The notes beneath the pieces were generated by a model that was given only the letters and a program-made list of their open reading frames with translations, was not told where the DNA came from and did not search any database. A stretch of 64,000 nucleotides of DNA from an uncultured Clostridia bacterium (GTDB taxonomy: Bacteria > Bacillota > Clostridia > Oscillospirales > Acutalibacteraceae), in contig CANQPS010000003.1 of assembly GCA_947625785.1 (NCBI GenBank), positions 93,370 to 157,369 of the forward strand. Reading direction: 5' to 3'. Shown one piece after another: positions 54,474 to 61,975 of this stretch; position 1 is the stretch's first letter; every line of letters starts with the position of its first letter. The translations under genes and the position numbers were made by a program.

Positions 54474-54580
54474 ATTCTTCAAAACTCCCTCTATCTACTA
54501 TTTTTTATATTTTTTCAAAATATATGAGGTGCAATTTTGCATTTTTTTCGGCTTTATATATAGAGGGAGTTTTGAAGAAT
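54474..54580. repeat. 21-bp perfect inverted repeat upstream of the mob genes
   Basis: ATTCTTCAAAACTCCCTCTAT (54474-54494, written here less its last base for length reasons it is 21 bp) recurs as exact complement at 54560-54580, 65 bp apart. The inner part holds the plus copy of the 41-bp motif. It is distinct from the oriT repeats that follow. Confidence 0.8.
54527..54567 (+). repeat. Conserved 41-bp motif, copy upstream of the mob operon
   Basis: AGGTGCAATTTTG, then CATTTTTTTCGGC and TTTATATATAGAGGG; same motif as 53917-53957 in the opposite direction. Each copy stands ahead of a different transcription unit of the element. Confidence 0.75.
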
Positions 54581-54590
54581 AGCAAGCACT

Positions 54591-54643
54591 GCTATATGTC
54601 GTACATCCGACATATAGCTTGCTTGTTAGGGGCTTGCCCCTAA
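54591..54643 (+). other. Candidate origin of transfer (oriT)
   Basis: Two nested inverted repeats lie 35 bp before mobC: GCTATATGTCG/CGACATATAGC (54591-54601, 54608-54618) and TTAGGGGC/GCCCCTAA (54626-54633, 54636-54643), followed by AACCCC. Inverted repeats immediately upstream of mobC/mobA are the usual place and shape of a relaxase nick region. The exact nick site cannot be set from sequence alone. Confidence 0.6.
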
Positions 54644-54676
54644 AACCCCAAATCTGCGAAAGGAAGACTATAACTG

Positions 54677-55018
54677 ATGAAAGAAACTAAAAGAAATGTG
54701 AAGATGAATTTTAGAGTTACAGAGCAGGAACGTGATTTTATTATCGAGAAAGCAAAAGTATCTGAAAGTTCATCGACAGGTGCTTATATAAGAAAAATGG
54801 CAATAGTAGGCGTTATCGTCAAGTACGAAAATCAGGAGATAAAGAATTTAATAAAATCTTTAAATGGCATACAAAGAAATATTAATCAAATAACAATGAG
54901 AGTTAATTCTACAAACAGAATTTATGATGAAGATTTCAAGTATATGAAAGGAGTGCTAAATGAAATATGGCAATCACTAACATCCATCCAATCTATGTTA
55001 CGCTTTCCAAAGCAATAG
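54677..55018 (+). CDS. mobC: MobC-like relaxosome accessory protein
   Basis: A 113-residue DNA-binding protein: a ribbon-helix-helix type N-terminus (KMNFRVTEQERDFIIEKAKV, SSSTGAYIRKMAI) and the MobC block IKSLNGIQRNINQITMRVN. It assists the relaxase at oriT. GAAAGGA precedes the ATG. Its end overlaps the relaxase gene start by 52 bp. Confidence 0.88.
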   Translation: MKETKRNVKMNFRVTEQERDFIIEKAKVSESSSTGAYIRKMAIVGVIVKYENQEIKNLIKSLNGIQRNINQITMRVNSTNRIYDEDFKYMKGVLNEIWQSLTSIQSMLRFPKQ

Positions 55019-56343
55019 ATTATATTCTCAATGAAGAAAAGACTGATAATGGTATGCTTGTCAGCACTCTTGGTTGTACACCTAATGGTAAAAAAGCAAG
55101 TAAAGAATTTGATAATATTCGCAAACTTGGAACAGGAAAAACTACAATACTTGCTCAACACCTTGTACAATCATTTAAACCGGGTGAAATTACTCCCGAA
55201 CAAGCACATCAAATCGGATTAGAACTTGCAGATAAACTACTCGGAAACTCGTTTCAATATATTATTGCAACTCATATTGATAAACACAATATACATAATC
55301 ATATTATTTTTAATGAAGTTAATTGTTTTGATTATTTAAGTTTTGAAACTACTCACAATCGTGGACGTAGAATTGCTGAAACAATCCAAAATTACAACGA
55401 TGAACTTTGCCTAAAAAACGGACTTAGTGTTATACAAAATCCTAAACTTGGAAAAGGAAAAAGTTATTATGAATGGCAACAAGATAAACTCGGAAAAAGT
55501 TGGATGTCAAAATTACGATATGCGATTGATGAAACTATTATGCAGAGTAGTAACTTTGATGAGTTTTTAAAGAAAATCAAAGAGAAAGAAATTGAATGTA
55601 TCTATACTCCTGAAAATGTTATAAAGATTAAATTCAGAATGACAGTAAATGGTCAAGAAAAATTTTCTCGTGGGCGAACGCTCGGGTGGTATTATGATGA
55701 ACCACAAATTCGTAAACGTATCGAACAATATCAATTTTTACAAACAGGTGAAAGTGGTCGAGATTATAAAACAAAAATTATTGATACATCAAAAGATATT
55801 TTTCAAACATCAAAAGGACTTTTACATTGGGCAGATTTGCAAAATATGAAAGAGGCGTCAAGATTAATAAATTTTCTCACAACACAAAATTTGCATAGCC
55901 AACAAGAGCTTGAAAGCAAGGCAACTGCTACATATAACGAGCGTATGATTTTAGTATCAAATCTTAATAAAATGCAAAACAAAATTGATGAAATGAGTGA
56001 TACGATAAAACTTCTTAAAGCATATAAAAAGTACAAACCAATTTACGAATTATATCAGAAAAGTTTTAATAAAAGTAAGTATAAAAAAGACAATGCTCTC
56101 GCAATAGATAAATACGAAAACATTGTTAAAACACTCACTAAATTATATCCAAATAAAACTTTGCCAAACTTAGAAAATCTTGAAAAAGAGAGAAGAATTT
56201 TAATCGACAAAAGAACTCAAATGAATAATGATTATAAAAAAATAGTTAATAATTTAAAAGAAATTGAATATGCTCAAACAAGCATTCAAGAGTATTTAAA
56301 AACAGTTAGTAATGCTAAATCAAAGAAAAGTGAACTTGAATAG
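54967..56343 (+). CDS. mobA: Relaxase/mobilization nuclease (MobA type)
   Basis: A 458-residue relaxase that nicks one strand at oriT and leads it into the recipient. Residues 1-150 carry the family motifs: an N-terminal Tyr region (IHPIYVTLSKAIDYI) and the histidine triad in THIDKHNIHNHIIFNEVN. The C-terminal half is a long coiled coil rich in K and E. AAAGGAG precedes the start, which overlaps mobC. With no type IV secretion genes visible, the element may be mobilizable by another conjugative system. Confidence 0.93.
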   Translation: MAITNIHPIYVTLSKAIDYILNEEKTDNGMLVSTLGCTPNGKKASKEFDNIRKLGTGKTTILAQHLVQSFKPGEITPEQAHQIGLELADKLLGNSFQYIIATHIDKHNIHNHIIFNEVNCFDYLSFETTHNRGRRIAETIQNYNDELCLKNGLSVIQNPKLGKGKSYYEWQQDKLGKSWMSKLRYAIDETIMQSSNFDEFLKKIKEKEIECIYTPENVIKIKFRMTVNGQEKFSRGRTLGWYYDEPQIRKRIEQYQFLQTGESGRDYKTKIIDTSKDIFQTSKGLLHWADLQNMKEASRLINFLTTQNLHSQQELESKATATYNERMILVSNLNKMQNKIDEMSDTIKLLKAYKKYKPIYELYQKSFNKSKYKKDNALAIDKYENIVKTLTKLYPNKTLPNLENLEKERRILIDKRTQMNNDYKKIVNNLKEIEYAQTSIQEYLKTVSNAKSKKSELE

Positions 56344-56772
56344 TTACTCTTTCGATAGCTTTTCGATAGCAAGATTGATACCAAGATTTATAAACTCATT
56401 TAAACTCATTTCGTGTTGTTGGACAAATTCTTTTATTACTTCTTTTTGTCCTTTTTTAACATAAGTAGTAATAGTGTCATACGCTTTTGCACTATAATCA
56501 GCATTTGATTTTTGTTTGCGTTTATTAGTGTGTTTCTTACGACAATCTTCACAAACAACTTGACTTGCACTATTAATTATATATGGTTTACCACACTCTA
56601 CACAAATATCCGAACTTCCTATTGTTCTGACTTCAATATTGTTTTTGCGTTTTTCTACATACGCTTCTGCTCGTTCTTTTTGTCTGATTTTTCTACAATC
56701 CGGACAGTAACTTGCACGATTGGCTTCCGAACCAAATTCTTTTCCGCACATTTGACAAATAAAAGTTTTAAT
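56344..56772 (-). CDS. Zinc-finger protein, probably started from an ATT codon
   Basis: Two zinc-binding pairs per module are visible: CGKEFGSEANRASYCPDCRK and CVECGKPYIINSASQVVCED. A C-terminal helical part (YDTITTYVKKGQKEVIKEFV) is like the end of element-borne regulators. The only ATG (56751) would cut off the first cysteine of the first CxxC (ICQMC). Upstream in frame an ATT at 56772 follows GAGGGTG by 5 bases and adds IKTFICQ, restoring the finger. I therefore take ATT as the start, about 142 residues. Function is unknown; plasmid copy or transfer control is possible. Confidence 0.6.
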   Translation of the reverse strand: MKTFICQMCGKEFGSEANRASYCPDCRKIRQKERAEAYVEKRKNNIEVRTIGSSDICVECGKPYIINSASQVVCEDCRKKHTNKRKQKSNADYSAKAYDTITTYVKKGQKEVIKEFVQQHEMSLNEFINLGINLAIEKLSKE

Positions 56773-56895
56773 AAAAACACCCTCTTTCTTTTATTTATTA
56801 TACAAGACAATAAATTTTTGTACTGCATAATATTATACAACATACACTTTTTACCGTCAATAAATAAAAGAATTTAGAAATGTTATAAATTATGC

Positions 56896-56924
56896 TTGAC
56901 AATATTTATATTGTTATGTATAAT
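56896..56924 (+). promoter_or_regulatory. Sigma-A promoter of the accessory operon of the element
   Basis: TTGACA (56896-56901), 17-base spacer, TATAAT (56919-56924): full consensus, upstream of the 18-codon ORF and the 57052 gene. Confidence 0.8.
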
Positions 56925-56966
56925 ATAAAATGATAATAACTTTTAGAAAGTAGGTGATAATAGAAT

Positions 56967-57023
56967 ATGCCATATTTTATATTTGTACTATTTATAATTG
57001 CTTTTTGTATGAAGTTAGCTTGA
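56967..57023 (+). CDS. 18-residue hydrophobic peptide ORF
   Basis: ATG at 56967 after AGTAGGTG encodes MPYFIFVLFIIAFCMKLA. It is short and almost wholly hydrophobic, like known small membrane peptides or leader peptides. It is the first ORF after a consensus promoter. May be a chance ORF. Confidence 0.3.
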   Translation: MPYFIFVLFIIAFCMKLA

Positions 57024-57051
57024 AAAATAATAAAGAAAGTGGGTTTTAAAT

Positions 57052-57360
57052 ATGAATAGAAACAGAAACGTAGCTTACGAAAGCGACAAAAAAGTATTAG
57101 AAATAGCAAAAATAAATGTATTAAATAGAATACGATCTAATATTACACAACATTATTTAAAATGTTTTTGTGATAAATACAAATACTACGACGATAGCTT
57201 CGATATGAAATATAATAAAGTAAAATACACAGATTACAATTTACAAATCAATGAAAATTTATATGAAATTGATAAATTAAAAATTAAATTCAATGAGAAA
57301 GATAAATGTTCAATTAGTTATTATAATGAAAACAGTGATTATATAATAGACATATATTAA
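57052..57360 (+). CDS. Element protein of unknown function, possibly frameshifted at its end
   Basis: A 102-residue protein, very rich in K, N, Y and I (MNRNRNVAYESDKKVLEIAK). GTGGG lies ahead of the ATG. It ends ...DYIIDIY at 57360, and the next frame continues without a gap as INKLNEFLKKIDNIEF. One missing or extra base near 57350-57360 would join the two into a single protein of about 170 residues. No family recognised. Confidence 0.5.
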   Translation: MNRNRNVAYESDKKVLEIAKINVLNRIRSNITQHYLKCFCDKYKYYDDSFDMKYNKVKYTDYNLQINENLYEIDKLKIKFNEKDKCSISYYNENSDYIIDIY

Positions 57361-57574
57361 TAAACTTAATGAATTTTTGAAAAAGATAGATAATATTGAA
57401 TTTAAAGAAGACATAAAAAAAGATGTAGCAATTCAAGTAGATTTATACTGTGTATTCATAGCTAAAGAAGAAGAAGAAATAACAGTATTTGAAAAGCTTA
57501 TTTCAGATGATGATTACGATATATACGAACAATATATTCAAGAAATTCAAAAATTCAAAACATTGATTCTGTAA
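57361..57574 (+). pseudogene. Possible C-terminal half of the preceding gene after a frameshift
   Basis: The frame INKLNEFLKKIDNIEF...VAIQVDLYCVFIAKEEEE ends at 57574. It has no ATG/GTG start and no binding site; only a TTG at 57377 could serve. The coding character is clear and the join with the 102-residue gene is smooth, which favours a frameshift over a separate gene. Confidence 0.4.
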
Positions 57575-57598
57575 TATTTTTATTTAGGGGGACTTTAT

Positions 57599-57783
57599 AT
57601 GGGCTTTGAAAATAGAGTTGCAACACAAGATAAAAAGACAAAAAAGAAAGTAAATGGCAGAAATTAAGCACTTGTGCTACTTATTATGGCTATGATTGGC
57701 AAGGTAATGCACACGACAGTTTATCTGATTGTCTTGCCACCTTATACTGCTACAATGCAATGAAAAATAAAATTAATAATTAA
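57599..57783 (+). pseudogene. Remnant of a DnaQ-like 3'-5' exonuclease
   Basis: A good AGGGGGA site starts a 22-codon frame (MGFENRVATQDKKTKKK) that stops at 57667. Another frame then reads KLSTCATYYGYDWQGNAHD, followed by SLSDCLATLYCYNAMKN, to a TAA at 57783. The HD-SL-D-C-x-A-T-L block is the third exonuclease motif of DEDDh enzymes of this type. The catalytic first two motifs are missing, so an internal deletion has removed most of the gene. Confidence 0.6.
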
Positions 57784-57799
57784 AACGGAGGATTTAGTT

Positions 57800-58198
57800 A
57801 TGAATAGTGTTAATGTATCAGGTATTGTTATGGGTATTTCAGAACTCTACACCGTTGACGGTGTAATGCAGTGTTGTATTGAGTTGTCTGTTAAAGAACT
57901 TGATACGCTGTATATTTCTTGTGCCGGTCAGTTGGCGAAGAATATTAAAAGTCAAATTTTCGAGAGTTACGATGTTATAGTTATCGGAAAGTTAGGTAAT
58001 GTATTCACGCTTGATGACGGTAAAAAGAAAAATCTTGGTATTGGCATAATAGCTTCGGCTATTGTATGTGATGATGAAGTGTATCCGTCAGATTATCCTA
58101 AACAAGTTGCTCTTGATGAGGTAGAAAAAACTATGCAACGTGAGAATATTGCAAAGGCTCTTGAAAATTTAGGCGATGATGAAGAAGCTATGTTTTGA
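57800..58198 (+). CDS. OB-fold, SSB-like protein of the element
   Basis: A 132-residue protein with the beta-barrel layout of single-stranded-DNA binding proteins: VNVSGIVMGISELYTVDGVM, LYISCAGQLAKN, then SYDVIVIGKLGNVF. It has an acidic C-terminus (LGDDEEAMF) that resembles the SSB tail. A second, canonical SSB lies at 62409, so this one may be a specialised partner in partition or replication. AACGGAGG precedes the ATG; its end overlaps the GntR gene. Confidence 0.65.
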   Translation: MNSVNVSGIVMGISELYTVDGVMQCCIELSVKELDTLYISCAGQLAKNIKSQIFESYDVIVIGKLGNVFTLDDGKKKNLGIGIIASAIVCDDEVYPSDYPKQVALDEVEKTMQRENIAKALENLGDDEEAMF

Positions 58199-58550
58199 TA
58201 AAGAAATAAACAAACCTATTTTTATACAACTATCCGAATTTATTGAAGACGATATTATGTTAGGCATATTTAAAGAAAACACTAAAATTCCATCAATCAA
58301 TGAACTTGCTATGATATATAACATTAATCAGGCAACTGCATTAAAAAGCGTTAATCAACTTATAAATAAAGGCATAGTTTATAAAAAACGAGGTATAGGA
58401 ATGTTTGTATGTAAAGTAGCGTGTACTACTTTACAGAATAGATATAAACAACAATTTTTAGATATGGTTAGAAATATGAAGAAAATCGGTATAACAAATG
58501 ATGAAATTATTAATATGTTAAAGAATACAGGAGGTAATTACAGTGTGTAA
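58176..58550 (+). CDS. GntR-family (YtrA-like) regulator of the partition operon
   Basis: A 124-residue winged helix: INKPIFIQLSEFIEDDIMLG, IPSINELAMIYNINQATALK, INKGIVYKKRGIGMFV, then a short helical tail without the large effector domain, as in the YtrA group. Its 5' end overlaps the OB-fold gene by 23 bp and its 3' end overlaps parA by 8 bp, so it is embedded in the partition operon and probably regulates it. Confidence 0.82.
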   Translation: MMKKLCFDKEINKPIFIQLSEFIEDDIMLGIFKENTKIPSINELAMIYNINQATALKSVNQLINKGIVYKKRGIGMFVCKVACTTLQNRYKQQFLDMVRNMKKIGITNDEIINMLKNTGGNYSV

Positions 58551-59334
58551 GATTATTTCTATTGCAAATCAAAAAGGTGGTGTTGGTAAGACCACTACAG
58601 CTATGAACTTAGGCGTAGCTCTTAGATTACAAAATAAACGTGTTTTACTTATAGACCTTGACCCACAGGCTAATTTATCAGCATATCTTGGATTTATAAC
58701 CGATGACGGAACTGCTGATGAACTACCAACAATAAGCCACCTTATGTTATCGGCTATCGGACAAGTAAAGAAATTAAATAATATTAAAGATTATGTGCGT
58801 CACAGCAAAATTAACAATATTGACTACATCCCATCTGATATAAACCTTGCAAATGCTGATTTCTACCTCGCAGGAGCAATCGCAAGAGAAACCGTATTAA
58901 AGCGTATGCTGAGTGACGAACTTATACAAGATTATGATTATGTAATAATCGACTGTTTGCCATCATTAGGGATACTTTTAATGAATGCTATGGTTGTTAG
59001 CGACAGTATTATTATTCCAGTGCAAGCCCAAAAATTTGCTTTTGATGGTTTAACAATGCTAAACAATATATTTGAACAAGTTAAATCTACATTAAATCCA
59101 AAGTTATATATTATGGGTATATTGCCAACGGTAGTTGAACACACTAATGTAAGTAATCGAATTATAGAACAATTAACCGAGCGTTATTCAGATAAACTTT
59201 TTAATACACTTATACATAAATCAACAAAAGCAACTGAAAGCACAATAAGAAATAAAAGTCTATGTTTAAATAAAAGCAGACTTGGAGAAGAATACAAAAC
59301 TCTGGCAGTCGAAGTTATAGAAAGGACGGCTTAA
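58543..59334 (+). CDS. parA: ParA/Soj-family partition ATPase
   Basis: Deviant Walker A KGGVGKTTTAMNLG, Walker A' LLIDLDPQANLSAYLG and Walker B YVIIDCLPSLG are all present in 263 residues. It starts with GTG after GGAGGT. Together with ParB it would keep a circular or replicating form of the element during division. No N-terminal HTH is present, so ParA itself is unlikely to repress the operon. Confidence 0.95.
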   Translation: MCKIISIANQKGGVGKTTTAMNLGVALRLQNKRVLLIDLDPQANLSAYLGFITDDGTADELPTISHLMLSAIGQVKKLNNIKDYVRHSKINNIDYIPSDINLANADFYLAGAIARETVLKRMLSDELIQDYDYVIIDCLPSLGILLMNAMVVSDSIIIPVQAQKFAFDGLTMLNNIFEQVKSTLNPKLYIMGILPTVVEHTNVSNRIIEQLTERYSDKLFNTLIHKSTKATESTIRNKSLCLNKSRLGEEYKTLAVEVIERTA

Positions 59335-59335
59335 T

Positions 59336-60274
59336 ATGGTAGCATTTGATTTTGGAATGATGATGTCACAAGAAAATCAAGTAAAGCAAATTCCGATAGA
59401 TATGCTTATTCCCTATCATAACCATCAGTTTACACTCTACGAGGGTGAAAGATGCGATGATATGATTGAAAGCATACGACAAAACGGTGTAATGACACCG
59501 ATTATTGTGCGACCTATGGACGATAAATATGAAATTCTTATCGGACATAATCGTTGGAACTGCTCAAAACTTGCAGGATTGGATACTGTACCAAGTATTA
59601 TAAAAGAACATCTCACAGACGATGAAGCAGAAATCTATGTTATTGAAAGTAATCTTATACAGCGTGGATTTAATGATTTAAAAATTTCCGAACAAGCAAA
59701 AGTAGTTGCTTTACGATATGAAGATATGTTTTCACAAGGCAAAAGAAATGATATTATAAGCGAACTTATGGCACTTGAAAATTCCAATTTAACTTCTGCT
59801 CCAATGGGGCAAAAGTTAAATTCAAGAGAGCAAGTAGGCGAAGAATATGGATTGAGCAGAAACACAGTCGCAAGGCTTCTCCGTATTAATAAATTGTATG
59901 ACGGTATAAAAAATTGGGTTGATAATAAATGTATTTCAGTTCGTGCTGCCGTTGAATTATCATATCTTGGGTATAATGAACAAATGATGCTTTTTAACCT
60001 CAATGAAGCCCCTAATAGTGGAGATATGCTCTTTAAAATTAGCGAAGCACAAGCAAAAATTTTCAGAGAGTTACATAATACTGATGGCTTAAATCAAGAA
60101 CATATATTGAAAATTTTAGTACCAATTGAAAAAGAAAAATCCTCAATTAAAAACGTCAAAGTCAGTAAAGATATTTACAAAAAATATTTTGCTGACAGAG
60201 ATAAAAATGAGATTAGTGAAATTATTGAATTAGCTTTGGAAATGTATTTCAAAAATGAAAGGTATGAAAACTAA
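59336..60274 (+). CDS. parB: ParB-family partition protein
   Basis: A 312-residue protein with the ParB/Srx CTP-binding block: GVMTPIIVRPMDDKYEILIG, HNRWNCSKLAG, VIESNLIQRGFNDLKISEQA. A KorB/Spo0J-like HTH follows (EEYGLSRNTVARLLRINKLY, DNKCISVRAAVELSYL). It starts 1 bp after the parA stop. Centromere-like sites were not found by eye. Confidence 0.94.
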   Translation: MVAFDFGMMMSQENQVKQIPIDMLIPYHNHQFTLYEGERCDDMIESIRQNGVMTPIIVRPMDDKYEILIGHNRWNCSKLAGLDTVPSIIKEHLTDDEAEIYVIESNLIQRGFNDLKISEQAKVVALRYEDMFSQGKRNDIISELMALENSNLTSAPMGQKLNSREQVGEEYGLSRNTVARLLRINKLYDGIKNWVDNKCISVRAAVELSYLGYNEQMMLFNLNEAPNSGDMLFKISEAQAKIFRELHNTDGLNQEHILKILVPIEKEKSSIKNVKVSKDIYKKYFADRDKNEISEIIELALEMYFKNERYEN

Positions 60275-60275
60275 T

Positions 60276-60695
60276 ATGAGAAATAAATTAGTAGTAGTGT
60301 CAAAGACTTTTATCGGAAAATATCCTATTTGCTATTTAGAAGAAAGAAAGACAGAAGAAAAATCATATATTTACTATCATTATGACAGAAAAACAGAACA
60401 ATACATAACAAGAACATTGATTATGCTCGAAGCACTTTATGTTAACCATTTAATTAATGACAATCCAGATTTATTGCAAAATTTAATGAATAATGGCAAA
60501 CTTTACTTGGACATTGAACGCAGGGTCAGACGAGCTGAAAAAGCAGTTGAAAATCAACTTAATAAATGGTGCAGCGAGGATAAGGAATTTCAATCTGCTT
60601 TATCCAACAGTAAATTTGATAAGTGTGACAGACTTGAAAGAAATCTTAAAGCAAGAGCAGAAGAAACGATATATCCAGATATACTTTATATTTAA
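60276..60695 (+). CDS. Element protein, possibly TnpV-like
   Basis: A 139-residue product starting MRNKLVVVSKTFIGKYPICY; I chose the ATG that follows the parB stop by 1 bp. The second half (LMNNGKLYLDIERRVRRAEK, then KARAEETIYPDILYI) has the spacing of TnpV proteins found in clostridial transposons, but similarity is weak. No catalytic motif. It ends the partition operon and is followed by two terminators. Confidence 0.5.
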   Translation: MRNKLVVVSKTFIGKYPICYLEERKTEEKSYIYYHYDRKTEQYITRTLIMLEALYVNHLINDNPDLLQNLMNNGKLYLDIERRVRRAEKAVENQLNKWCSEDKEFQSALSNSKFDKCDRLERNLKARAEETIYPDILYI

Positions 60696-60706
60696 AATAA
60701 AAAAGA

Positions 60707-60748
60707 AATCCCCTTTACAAAATGATTATTGAATGTACAGGGGATTTG
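60707..60748 (+). terminator. Terminator of the partition operon
   Basis: AAATCCCCTTTACA pairs with TGTACAGGGGATTT (one mismatch) around a 14-base loop. Confidence 0.65.
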
Positions 60749-60759
60749 CTATTATGTAA

Positions 60760-60794
60760 AATAAGCCTTAAAACTCGATTTTAAGGCTTATTTA
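60760..60794. terminator. Bidirectional terminator between the partition and PBECR4 genes
   Basis: AAATAAGCCTTAAAA and TTTTAAGGCTTATTT with a 5-base loop, T-rich on both strands. Confidence 0.8.
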
Positions 60795-60869
60795 TTTTAT
60801 TAAGTAAGATTACCTATTTCTTTTTAACGCTCGTTTAAAGGCTAATCAAAGCCATTTATGACGATTTTA

Positions 60870-61763
60870 TTATTCAATAGTAGTTTTGTTTTTATTTTTA
60901 TCAATCATTTGTTGATTAACTGTCTTATTTGGTTCAGGTGGTTTTTTCTTCACCTGCTCAGTTAGTGAAAATGGCAGTCGTGGTTTTTTAGCAGTTTGTT
61001 GTGTAGATTGCCCTTTTGATACTTGTTCAACAACTTTTTTTGAACGATATTGTTGTAATACAGAATTAATTTTATTTTCATCTTGAAGAAAATATCGAAT
61101 AGATATTTCATTACCATTTTTAGAAAGAGTATCTATTTTTATATCTGATTTTTTTAAAGATTCAAGTTCTTTCTCATAAATAATTTTGTAACCATATAGC
61201 CTATTAAATTGTATTTCTTCCTTACCGGTAATTAGATTGATTTTTTCTTTGTACAACAAAATGTACTGTGCTTGTCCAATAGTGTAATCTTTCTTATCCT
61301 TTGGGAAAAAAGAACGACAAAAGTAATTTTCATTATCCTTATTTTTACTCAAAAAAATATATACATCATTGCCCGAATATGGTGTACTGAGAAGATAGTC
61401 TGCTTGAATCAGGGAAAATGTATTCGTTCGAGTGTTGTATTTAAAGACCAGTTCGTTACTATCAAGTAAATTTTCTATATGTGCCAAAGGTTCAAGTCTA
61501 TCTGAAACTTGACTAATATATCTGCTTGAAGATATTGTCTGAAAATTAATTTTATTGTTTAGTATATTATCAAATGAACTTGTTCTATTTGCCCTTGAAA
61601 TTCTAATATCCTGTAACTTATGTAATCCAGCTAAATGATGAAAATCAACTTTATCAAATTGTAATGTTATATTAACTTGCTTCGTTTTTCGAGCAATTAT
61701 TATATTATATTTAACTGTCAGTAATTTTTCAAAAGCTTTTGCACATTCTTGTAACTTATCCAT
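60870..61763 (-). CDS. PBECR4-domain protein, predicted RNase-fold (BECR) protein
   Basis: PBECR4 belongs to the Barnase-EndoU-ColicinE5/D-RelE-like nuclease superfamily as found in phages and conjugative elements. The family's features are clear in the first 200 residues: DKVDFHHLAGLHKLQDI, SRYISQVSDRLEPLAHIENL, KYNTRTNTFSLIQADYLL, FFPKDKKDYTIGQAQ. The tail (about 230-297) is a low-complexity K/P/Q/T-rich region. No promoter lies between its ATG and the terminator 20 bp upstream; transcription must come through the structured RNA at 61783-61969. Whether it is a toxin, a polyvalent transfer protein or a regulator is unknown. Confidence 0.82.
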   Translation of the reverse strand: MDKLQECAKAFEKLLTVKYNIIIARKTKQVNITLQFDKVDFHHLAGLHKLQDIRISRANRTSSFDNILNNKINFQTISSSRYISQVSDRLEPLAHIENLLDSNELVFKYNTRTNTFSLIQADYLLSTPYSGNDVYIFLSKNKDNENYFCRSFFPKDKKDYTIGQAQYILLYKEKINLITGKEEIQFNRLYGYKIIYEKELESLKKSDIKIDTLSKNGNEISIRYFLQDENKINSVLQQYRSKKVVEQVSKGQSTQQTAKKPRLPFSLTEQVKKKPPEPNKTVNQQMIDKNKNKTTIE

Positions 61764-61780
61764 AACAATCTCCCTTAAAT

Positions 61781-61811
61781 AAAAAACCTCCTTGATATAA
61801 TCAAGAAGGTT
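61781..61811 (-). terminator. Terminator between structured RNA 1 and the PBECR4 gene
   Basis: On the minus strand AACCTTCTTGAT pairs with ATCAAGGAGGTT, then TTTTTT (61786-61781). The PBECR4 SD AAGGGAG begins 4-5 bp after the T run. Confidence 0.85.
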
Positions 61812-61969
61812 TCGAGCATTTTCTTTCAGCTAAACGCCTACACTGGTTTGGGGTACCGTTGCACAACCCCTCTGGAAAGCTCAGCATAACAAGGCATTCC
61901 AGTACGCTATTATGCTTCATCGCTTGGACACAGACTCAACGGAATGTGTCTTGACAGTAATCTGTCGTT
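61783..61969 (-). ncRNA. Structured RNA 1, upstream of PBECR4
   Basis: About 187 nt between a consensus promoter and a terminator, without an ORF. In transcript order: hairpin GACAG-ATTA-CTGTC; hairpin GACACA...TGTGTC; the single-stranded core CAAGCGATGAAG; then an H-type pseudoknot made of GCATAA/TTATGC interleaved with CTGGAA/TTCCAG; a GGGGT...ACCCC hairpin; and the terminator. The interleaved pairs are exact. It could be an antitoxin-like RNA, a riboswitch/attenuator for the PBECR4 gene, or an element-borne small RNA. Confidence 0.65.
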
Positions 61970-61975
61970 ATTATT

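Noticed and set aside
60276..60695. Firm TnpV annotation
   Set aside because: Only spacing of helices and the C-terminal pattern agree; kept as a weak suggestion.
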